A stretch of 64,000 nucleotides of DNA. Origin: Clostridiales bacterium (GTDB lineage: Bacteria > Bacillota > Clostridia > Lachnospirales > Lachnospiraceae). The notes beneath the pieces are model-generated. The model searched no databases and had not been told where the DNA came from. It saw only the letters and a program-made list of their open reading frames with translations. Position 1 is the stretch's first letter; the number at the start of each line of letters is the position of its first letter. Location: NCBI GenBank assembly GCA_020859985.1, contig JAJBVD010000006.1, positions 80,978-144,977 on the forward strand, given 5' to 3'. A program made the position numbers and the translations under genes. Below are positions 16,647-23,167 of this stretch, piece by piece.

Positions 16647-17807
16647 ATGACCTATGTTGTAAATACGTTGTCAAACTTATGGGAACAGACGGCGTTTATG
16701 AATCTGACCGTGGGCAACTATGCGATGATCATCGTGGCGCTTTTCTTCCTGTATCTGGCAATCGGACATGATTTTGAGCCCCTGCTTCTGGTTCCGATCG
16801 CGTTTGGTATGCTGCTGGTAAATATCTATCCGGATATCATGTCGGCACCTTACACGGACGCGGCCGGAGTAGAACACGCAGGCGGACTTCTGTATTATTT
16901 CTATACACTGGATGAATGGAGTATCCTGCCTTCGCTGATCTTTATGGGCGTCGGAGCGATGACCGACTTTGGTCCCTTAATCGCGAACCCGATCAGCTTC
17001 CTGCTCGGTGCGGCAGCACAGATCGGTATCTATGCGGCATACTTCTTCGCTATCCTTCTTGGCTTTAACGGAAAGGCAGCTGCAGCAATCTCCATCATCG
17101 GAGGTGCGGACGGCCCAACTTCCATCTTCCTGGCTGGTAAGTTAGGACAGACGGAACTGATGGGTTCCATCGCGGTGGCAGCGTATACTTATATGTCTCT
17201 GGTTCCGATCATTCAGCCGCCGATCATGAAGGCGCTGACGACGAAGGAAGAGCGCAGCATCAAGATGCAGCAGCTCCGCCCGGTATCGAAGCTGGAGAAG
17301 ATCCTGTTCCCGATCATCATCACGATCGTGGTCTGCCTGCTTCTTCCGACCACAGCTCCGCTGGTTGGTATGCTGATGCTGGGCAACCTGTTCCGTGAGT
17401 GCGGTGTGACAAAGCAGCTGCAGGAAACAGCAGCCAACGCGATGATGTACATCGTTGTTATCCTGCTGGGTACTTCCGTAGGTGCGACCACCAGCGCGGA
17501 AGCGTTCCTGAACATGGATACCATCAAGATTGTTATCCTTGGTCTGATCGCCTTTGCAATCGGCACCGCAGCCGGTGTGCTGCTTGGTAAGCTGATGTGT
17601 AAGCTGACACATGGCAGGATCAACCCGCTGATCGGTTCCGCCGGCGTATCCGCCGTGCCGATGGCGGCCCGTGTATCCCAGAAGGTCGGTGCGGAGACGG
17701 ATCCGACCAACTTCCTGCTGATGCACGCGATGGGGCCGAACGTGGCCGGCGTTATCGGTACCGCCGTGGCGGCCGGTACATTTATGGCGATTTACGGTGT
17801 GAAATAA
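16647..17807 (+). CDS. Sodium-translocating decarboxylase beta subunit (OadB/MmdB/GcdB)
   Basis: A 386-residue membrane protein with about 9-11 helices that decarboxylates carboxybiotin and exports Na+. The family motif GGADGPTSIFLAGKL, whose Asp is central to sodium transport, is present. So are the N-terminal segment LIFMGVGAMTDFGPLIANP and the C-terminal SAGVSAVPMAARVSQK and NFLLMHAMGPNVAGVIG. It follows the biotin carrier by 38 bases with a GGGAGG ribosome site. The enzyme couples biotin-bound carboxyl release to a sodium gradient, which can drive ATP synthesis or transport in anaerobes. Confidence 0.96.
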   Translation: MTYVVNTLSNLWEQTAFMNLTVGNYAMIIVALFFLYLAIGHDFEPLLLVPIAFGMLLVNIYPDIMSAPYTDAAGVEHAGGLLYYFYTLDEWSILPSLIFMGVGAMTDFGPLIANPISFLLGAAAQIGIYAAYFFAILLGFNGKAAAAISIIGGADGPTSIFLAGKLGQTELMGSIAVAAYTYMSLVPIIQPPIMKALTTKEERSIKMQQLRPVSKLEKILFPIIITIVVCLLLPTTAPLVGMLMLGNLFRECGVTKQLQETAANAMMYIVVILLGTSVGATTSAEAFLNMDTIKIVILGLIAFAIGTAAGVLLGKLMCKLTHGRINPLIGSAGVSAVPMAARVSQKVGAETDPTNFLLMHAMGPNVAGVIGTAVAAGTFMAIYGVK

Positions 17808-17879
17808 TTGCTTAGAAAGATAGATTGGTTCGCATTTTGATTTTAAAATGTGAGACCGTACTCTGACAAATAGAAATGG

Positions 17880-17923
17880 CAGCTGTCCTGTATGGATATC
17901 TTACGCGAAATACGGGGCAGCTG
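17880..17923 (+). other. Intra-operon hairpin between oadB and oadA
   Basis: CAGCTGTCCTGTAT (17880-17893) pairs with ATACGGGGCAGCTG (17910-17923) at 12 of 14 positions. No T-run follows, so it more likely affects mRNA stability or partial read-through than full termination. Confidence 0.55.
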
Positions 17924-17944
17924 TGATGGATGAAAGGAGTCATT

Positions 17945-19357
17945 ATGGCTGAACAGGTGAAAAAACCGATTAAGATCACAGAGACCATCCTGCGTGACGC
18001 ACATCAGTCTCTGATTGCCACCAGAATGTCAACCGAGCAGATGCTCCCGATCGTGGAGAAGCTTGACAAGGTGGGATATCATTCAGTAGAGTGCTGGGGC
18101 GGCGCGACATTCGATGCTTCCCTTCGTTTCCTGAAAGAGGATCCGTGGGAGAGACTTCGTAAGCTGCGTGACGGATTCAAGAACACAAAGCTTCAGATGC
18201 TGTTCCGTGGACAGAACATCCTCGGTTATCGTCCGTATGCGGATGATGTGGTAGAGTATTTCGTACAGAAATCCGCTGCCAACGGCATCGATATTATCCG
18301 TATTTTCGACTGTCTGAACGATCTGCGCAACCTGCAGACCGCAGTGACAGCGGCGAATAAGGAAAAGGTACACGCACAGGTAGCGATGTCCTATACGCTG
18401 GGCAGCGCGTATACGCTGGAATATTGGGTAGACCTTGCAAAGAGAATTGAGGAGATGGGTGCGGATTCCATCTGTATTAAGGATATGGCCGGCCTGCTGC
18501 TGCCGTATCAGGCAACGGAGCTTGTGACAGCACTGAAGGGTGCGGTGAAGATTCCAATTCAGCTGCATACCCATTATACCTCCGGTGTGGCTTCCATGAC
18601 CTATCTGAAAGCCGTAGAGGCAGGTGTGGATGTCATTGATACCGCGATGTCACCGTTTGCTCTGGGCACCTCCCAGCCGGCGACCGAAGTGATGGTGGAG
18701 ACCTTCAAGGGTACGCCGTATGATACCGGCTTTGACAGCCAGCTTCTCGATGAGATCGCGGACTACTTCCGTCCGATGCGTGACGAGGCGCTTGAGAGCG
18801 GCCTGCTGAACCCGAAGAACATGGGCGTTAATATTAAGACTCTGCTGTATCAGGTACCGGGCGGTATGCTTTCCAACCTGACTTCACAGCTGAAGGATAT
18901 GCATGCGGAAGACAAGTATTATGAAGTGCTTGAGGAAGTGCCGAAGGTGCGTAAAGACCTCGGCGAGCCGCCTCTTGTTACTCCGTCTTCTCAGATTGTC
19001 GGCACGCAGGCCGTGATGAACATCGTTGGCGGCGAGCGCTACAAGATGGTGACCAAGGAGACAAAGGATATCTTAAGCGGCAAGTACGGTGCAACCGTGA
19101 AGCCGTTTAATGAGGAAGTAAAGAAGAAATGCATCGGCGATGCGGAAGTCATCACCTGCCGTCCGGCGGATCTGATCCCGGATGAGCTTGATACTCTGCG
19201 CTCTGAGATGGCACAGTGGTCCGAACAGGATGAGGATGTGCTTAGCTACGCGCTCTTCCCGCAGGTTGCTGTAGATTTCTTCAAATACAGACAGGCTCAG
19301 GAGCAGAAGGTTGATCCTATACTTGCTGACGAGAAGAACAAAGCATACCCGGCATAA
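17945..19357 (+). CDS. Oxaloacetate decarboxylase alpha / pyruvate carboxylase subunit B type carboxyltransferase
   Basis: A 470-residue TIM-barrel carboxyltransferase that moves a carboxyl group between oxaloacetate/pyruvate and biotin. The metal and substrate site starts with TETILRDAHQSLIATRM; later SICIKDMAGLL carries the modified-lysine position and IQLHTHYTSG carries the metal-binding histidines. It lacks the C-terminal biotinyl domain of full OadA (about 590 residues), so it must use the separate biotin protein encoded two genes upstream. ATG 17945 follows AAAGGAG. It is the 5S-type partner in a set that also has a 12S-type and a 1.3S-type component. Confidence 0.95.
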   Translation: MAEQVKKPIKITETILRDAHQSLIATRMSTEQMLPIVEKLDKVGYHSVECWGGATFDASLRFLKEDPWERLRKLRDGFKNTKLQMLFRGQNILGYRPYADDVVEYFVQKSAANGIDIIRIFDCLNDLRNLQTAVTAANKEKVHAQVAMSYTLGSAYTLEYWVDLAKRIEEMGADSICIKDMAGLLLPYQATELVTALKGAVKIPIQLHTHYTSGVASMTYLKAVEAGVDVIDTAMSPFALGTSQPATEVMVETFKGTPYDTGFDSQLLDEIADYFRPMRDEALESGLLNPKNMGVNIKTLLYQVPGGMLSNLTSQLKDMHAEDKYYEVLEEVPKVRKDLGEPPLVTPSSQIVGTQAVMNIVGGERYKMVTKETKDILSGKYGATVKPFNEEVKKKCIGDAEVITCRPADLIPDELDTLRSEMAQWSEQDEDVLSYALFPQVAVDFFKYRQAQEQKVDPILADEKNKAYPA

Positions 19358-19589
19358 AACAATTTGACAGGATATCGGCAAAGAGGCCGTAACACAATGG
19401 GCAGAATACGTGATGTGCGGATTACCGGACAGGGTATTTTGCCTGTTGCTGTGTTATGTGAAGGGGACGGCAGGTTGTCTCATGCGCGATCACATAGCCG
19501 TGCATGGAATTCTGGCAGCTGAGATGCCTATTATATTTGCGGATTACACCAGTTCCGGGAGGAGTACAGCCGGTATTTTTGAAGGATTG

Positions 19590-19616
19590 GTAACTGTGAA
19601 GGTCCTGAACAGTTAC
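19590..19616 (+). repeat. 27-bp inverted-repeat family, copy 1
   Basis: Arms GTAACTGT and ACAGTTAC (8 bp, perfect) flank an 11-nt loop GAAGGTCCTGA. It differs by one loop base from the copies at 45024 and 52672. Confidence 0.9.
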
Positions 19617-19705
19617 AAGGATTGACTGTATCGGAGGTGTCCGGTCTCACACTGATAATCCCGGGAACACGCTCCGGCTGGTGTGATTATTATGATAATC
19701 GTATC

Positions 19706-19732
19706 GTAACTGTTCAGTGTTTTTATAGTTAC
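19706..19732 (-). repeat. 27-bp inverted-repeat family, diverged inverted copy
   Basis: Same 27-base length, on the opposite strand. Thirteen bases at one end (GTAACTGTTCAGT on the plus strand) match the family exactly; the other arm has decayed to ATAGTTAC. About 90 bases separate it from copy 1. Confidence 0.75.
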
Positions 19733-19830
19733 GGGAAACGTCCATTTATAATCCTGGAAGGATTGGTGAGGATGGCCTCTGTACCTGTATGGCGGGGTGA
19801 GAATGGACATGTCTTGAAAAGGGAATTGTT

Positions 19831-20808
19831 ATGAAAGATACTACACTTGTAATTATGGCGGCAGGTATAGGCAGCCGGTTCGGAGGAGGCGGTGTGAAAC
19901 AGCTGACTTCCTTTGGACCTCATGGAGAAATTATCATGGATTATTCCATCCATGATGCAATAGAAGCTGGTTTTAATAAAATTGTTTTTGTTATCCGTCA
20001 TTCAATGGAGAAAGACTTCCGGGAAATTATTGGGGATCGGATTGCAAAAAAGATTCATGTCGAGTACGCATTTCAGGAGTTGGAGGATCTGCCTGCTGGA
20101 TTTACGTTGCCAAAAGGCAGAACAAAACCATGGGGAACCGGTCAGGCAATTCTGGCCTGTCGTGAAGTCGTACATGAGCCATTTGCTGTAATCAATGCGG
20201 ATGATTATTATGGAAAAGATGCCTTCCGCAAGGTACATCAGTTTCTTGTAAAGACTGCGGAGGATAAGGCTGAAGATAAGACTTTTACTAAGGATGAAAA
20301 TATATCAGGTTCTTCTCTGAAGGAAACATGTTACCAGTTTTGTATGGCCGGTTTTGTTTTGAAAAATACTCTTTCAGAGCATGGCGGAGTGACGCGTGGA
20401 ATCTGTCGGCTGAATGATGCAGGCGAGCTTTCGGAGATTCTTGAGACAAAGGATATCATCAAAACGAAGGATGGCGCGGCAGTCTATTCAGCGAATGCCA
20501 GCTTGATTCCGTTGAATCCGGATTCACTCGTATCCATGAACTTCTGGGGCTTCACACCTGATTTTATGGATGAACTGGAGAGTGGCTTTATACAGTTTCT
20601 CAATGAACTGGACGAGAATGCGCAGAAAGCTGAGTATCTGCTGCCCACTATCGCAGACCGGCTGCTCAAGGAGGGAAGAGCAAATATCGCTGTACTTCCG
20701 TCAAATGACAAGTGGTTTGGCGTAACATTCCGTGAGGATGTGCCGATTGTGAGAGCGTCCATATTAGAACTGATAAAGGATGGCCAGTATCCGGAAAGCC
20801 TGTTTTAG
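19831..20808 (+). CDS. Sugar-phosphate nucleotidyltransferase
   Basis: A 325-residue enzyme of the nucleotidyltransferase superfamily, which joins sugar-1-phosphates to nucleotides. The signature LVIMAAGIGSRFGGGGVKQL is at the N-terminus, and the metal-binding region is FAVINADDYYGKDAF. The substrate is not clear: proteins of this type in Lachnospiraceae lie near choline/aminoglycoside kinase-like genes or wall-polymer genes, neither of which is adjacent here. AAGGGAA precedes the ATG. The gene appears monocistronic, between a repeat-bearing interval and tRNA-Pro. Confidence 0.85.
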   Translation: MKDTTLVIMAAGIGSRFGGGGVKQLTSFGPHGEIIMDYSIHDAIEAGFNKIVFVIRHSMEKDFREIIGDRIAKKIHVEYAFQELEDLPAGFTLPKGRTKPWGTGQAILACREVVHEPFAVINADDYYGKDAFRKVHQFLVKTAEDKAEDKTFTKDENISGSSLKETCYQFCMAGFVLKNTLSEHGGVTRGICRLNDAGELSEILETKDIIKTKDGAAVYSANASLIPLNPDSLVSMNFWGFTPDFMDELESGFIQFLNELDENAQKAEYLLPTIADRLLKEGRANIAVLPSNDKWFGVTFREDVPIVRASILELIKDGQYPESLF

Positions 20809-20830
20809 AGGGCTTTTGAGCATAAAAAAA

Positions 20831-20904
20831 TCGGGGCAACAGGATTTGAACCTGCGACCTCTCGGCCCCCAGCCGAGCGCGCTACCAAACTACGCCATAC
20901 CCCG
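20831..20904 (-). tRNA. tRNA-Pro (anticodon GGG)
   Basis: Read on the minus strand from 20904 to 20831, the sequence folds as a cloverleaf. The acceptor stem is CGGGGTA / TGCCCCG with discriminator A. The anticodon stem CTCGG/CCGAG encloses CTGGGGG, giving anticodon GGG, and the T arm contains GGTTCAAATCC. The CCA end is not encoded; the gene runs straight into TTTTTTT, which acts as terminator. Confidence 0.95.
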
Positions 20905-20913
20905 CGTCTTTAT

Positions 20914-20942
20914 ATTCTACTAAACAATCCCCTTTTTGTAAA
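20914..20942 (-). promoter_or_regulatory. Promoter of tRNA-Pro
   Basis: On the minus strand, TTTACA (20942-20937), a 17-base spacer and TAGAAT (20919-20914) lie about ten bases before the mature tRNA 5' end, as expected for a tRNA promoter. Confidence 0.75.
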
Positions 20943-20952
20943 GGGGATTTTT
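20926..20952 (+). terminator. Hairpin with T-run, possible terminator overlapping the tRNA promoter
   Basis: AATCCCCTTT (20926-20935) pairs with AAAGGGGATT (20940-20949), followed by a short T-run on the plus strand. It would stop plus-strand read-through from the nucleotidyltransferase gene before the kinase promoter, and it shares bases with the minus-strand tRNA promoter. Confidence 0.6.
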
Positions 20953-20988
20953 CATGCAAAAAAAATTTAGAGTTTTTGCAAAAATCCA

Positions 20989-21017
20989 TTGACAAGACAC
21001 TTAAAACGGTGCATAAT
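20989..21017 (+). promoter_or_regulatory. Strong predicted promoter for the kinase cluster
   Basis: A perfect TTGACA (20989-20994), 17-base spacer and CATAAT (21012-21017). The implied leader runs about 265 bases to the kinase start, includes a diverged 27-bp repeat at 21197-21223 and shows no gene. Confidence 0.75.
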
Positions 21018-21196
21018 ATCACATACAGAACGACAAAAACAATGACACAACAATCTAATCTTGTATCTATAACACATATAAATTAAAAACAGATTTATCG
21101 TACATTTCAGAATTTTATTCAATACAAAAGATAACCTAAATAAAAGACCTACAGAGAAAACCAGTCTGCTGCAATGGCTCCTATCAGTCCTTTGCG

Positions 21197-21223
21197 AGTA
21201 CTGTGAGGATACTGAACAGTTAC
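21197..21223 (+). repeat. 27-bp inverted-repeat family, diverged copy
   Basis: About 22 of 27 positions agree with the family. The right half ACTGAACAGTTAC is intact and the left arm has decayed. It lies in the 5' leader of the kinase gene. Confidence 0.7.
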
Positions 21224-21289
21224 GAAGATTATATGGAAAGTAGTTGAAAAAACGAACTACGATGCAGCAGAAAGGGGGATGTTTTTTTC

Positions 21290-23152
21290 GTGGCAGGGAA
21301 GGAGTATGTTCTGCCCGAGGCAAGCGGATATCGCATGATCCGCAGATTAGGCAGCGGAGGAGAAGGCACGGTTTATCTTGTCTGCCATATCAGGACTGAA
21401 CAGTTAAGGGCGGCGAAGGTGCTGACGAATATCAGAGAAAACTGTCGGCACGAGCTTGACATGATGAAGAATCTGAATCATCCTTCTCTTCCAAAAGTAA
21501 TTGATATCCTTGAGGAAGGCGAGAATACCTGGCTGATCATGGAATATATTCAGGGATGCCGTCTGGATCAGGCGGTATCACGAGGCCTTGGGAAGAAGCA
21601 ATTTTGGTTTGTAGCGGATCATCTGGCACAGGTGCTGGTGTATCTGCACAGCAGAAAGAAGCCGGTTCTGCATCTGGACATCAAGCCTTCCAACATTTTG
21701 CTTCGCCCGGATGGCAGTCTTGTTTTGATTGACTTTGGAGCATCCATTCGGGGACATCCGGATGAGTGTGTGAATTCTGGCTATGGAACCCCGGGGTTTG
21801 CTGCCCCGGAACAGCAGCTGAAAGGTGCGTTGGTGGATGGAAGGACAGATTTGTTCGGAGCCGGTGCAGTGTTGTATTACTGCCGCTATGGAAAAACACC
21901 GGATTTGGACATAAACAGGCATCGAAGAAGCAGGCTGGACCGTATTTTGATGAAATGTCTTGAAAAAGAGCCGCAAAAGCGCTATGCGGATAGTCAGGAA
22001 TTCTACAGAGCAATCTGTCGAGCCAGAAGGGCAGAAAAAAGAAAGCGGATATTGTGTGAATCTTTTGGGGCTGGAGTTCTGCTGGTGTTGTCGGGATTTC
22101 TATTGTTTTCAGATTTGCAGAGCGGGCAGATGACAGGCCTGTCAATTTCAGCGGAATCATCGATTGTGACTGCTTCCGGATATGGTGTCATGGGGGAAGC
22201 AGGGAAATTCGCCGGTTCTGAAACGGAGGCTGTGGAAAGAGAAAATGCAGGTATGGAAAATGAAACAGAAAATAAAGAACTTACAGACAAGGCAAATGTG
22301 ACTGGGGGCCGAGAGGCCGCAGGTGTAGAAAAGGAGGCGGGGGACGAAGAAGCGGAACCAGAAGAAAACGGGGAGAAATCAGATTCTGAAACGAACAGAA
22401 AGGAATATAGCCGGTTGCTGAATATGGCGGCTGGTTTGGGATTTGTGCAGGCTATCGAATGCTATAGGAATGCATCTGCCTTGTTTCCCGCTGATGAGGA
22501 GTGGTATTTGTGTCTGATTGCCCAGATGACTGCGGATGGACTTTTTGAAGAGTCAGAAGAGGAGGTACTGAAGGAATTGATCTATAGCATGCAGCCGGGA
22601 AACAGCAGCACCGCGCTGGAACTGCTGGAAGAGAATGCGCAATCATATGGTCTGGTCACATACAGACTTGGACTCGCGTACTGGTATTTTTATGAGGGCA
22701 GCGGAGGGAAAAGTGCTGCTGCATGGTGGTTTCAAAAATCTTTGGCTTCGCAGGAGAATTCGTCGGAAAGCTGGACATCAACGGCTGAAATTCTTGCGAG
22801 AATCGGGTCTTACTATGGAATGCTTGGCAGTACAGATATGGATGAGGAACGGCTGCGAATTGAGTGGAACTATTGGACAGATTTACAGGAACTTTGGCGA
22901 CTTTATCTGTCACAACAGGAGGATGAGAAAATCTGTTGTGAGAATGCAGAGGAATTGCTGTCACTTCTTGTACTGCATGCGTACGATCTGAGGCAAAATG
23001 GAGAGTCAGAAGAAGCAATGAAAGAAGTGATCTCAGATATTGAAGAATATCTGGCAGAAGATTTTTTGACTGTGGATGATACAGAACCTGAAAAATTGAA
23101 GGACATGGTTCGAGCCGCAAATGAGGCGATAGAACGCGCGTTTCAGGATTAA
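21290..23152 (+). CDS. Transmembrane Ser/Thr protein kinase (Hanks type)
   Basis: A 620-residue membrane kinase starting with GTG 21290 after AAAGGGGGAT. The kinase domain (about 14-245) has the glycine loop GSGGEG (21-26), Lys43, the catalytic loop HLDIKPSN (128-135), DFG (148-150) and GTPGFAAPEQ. A single membrane helix lies at about 257-273. The outer part has an acidic Glu/Lys/Asn-rich linker (about 285-375) and then a helical region with TPR-like helices (about 380-610), not the PASTA repeats of PrkC. It therefore seems to sense something other than muropeptides. The next gene begins 16 bases downstream, in the same transcript. Confidence 0.93.
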   Translation: MAGKEYVLPEASGYRMIRRLGSGGEGTVYLVCHIRTEQLRAAKVLTNIRENCRHELDMMKNLNHPSLPKVIDILEEGENTWLIMEYIQGCRLDQAVSRGLGKKQFWFVADHLAQVLVYLHSRKKPVLHLDIKPSNILLRPDGSLVLIDFGASIRGHPDECVNSGYGTPGFAAPEQQLKGALVDGRTDLFGAGAVLYYCRYGKTPDLDINRHRRSRLDRILMKCLEKEPQKRYADSQEFYRAICRARRAEKRKRILCESFGAGVLLVLSGFLLFSDLQSGQMTGLSISAESSIVTASGYGVMGEAGKFAGSETEAVERENAGMENETENKELTDKANVTGGREAAGVEKEAGDEEAEPEENGEKSDSETNRKEYSRLLNMAAGLGFVQAIECYRNASALFPADEEWYLCLIAQMTADGLFEESEEEVLKELIYSMQPGNSSTALELLEENAQSYGLVTYRLGLAYWYFYEGSGGKSAAAWWFQKSLASQENSSESWTSTAEILARIGSYYGMLGSTDMDEERLRIEWNYWTDLQELWRLYLSQQEDEKICCENAEELLSLLVLHAYDLRQNGESEEAMKEVISDIEEYLAEDFLTVDDTEPEKLKDMVRAANEAIERAFQD

Positions 23153-23167
23153 AGGGGGATCTATGAG

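Larger units (their letters stand above)
19358..19830. other. Non-coding interval with hairpin and repeat copies
   Basis: No gene is supported in these 473 bases; short open frames here are disrupted and have no family features. TAACACA (19390-19396) / TGTGTTA (19450-19456) encloses an inner ACAGG / CCTGT arm and could end the decarboxylase transcript. Two copies of the 27-bp inverted-repeat family lie at 19590-19616 and, inverted and diverged, at 19706-19732. GAAGGATTGG occurs on either side of them (19581-19590 and near 19760). Confidence 0.7.

Noticed and set aside
19410..19834. Short open frames of about 70 codons in the repeat interval
   Set aside because: They run through the 27-bp inverted repeats and lack any family feature or ribosome site.
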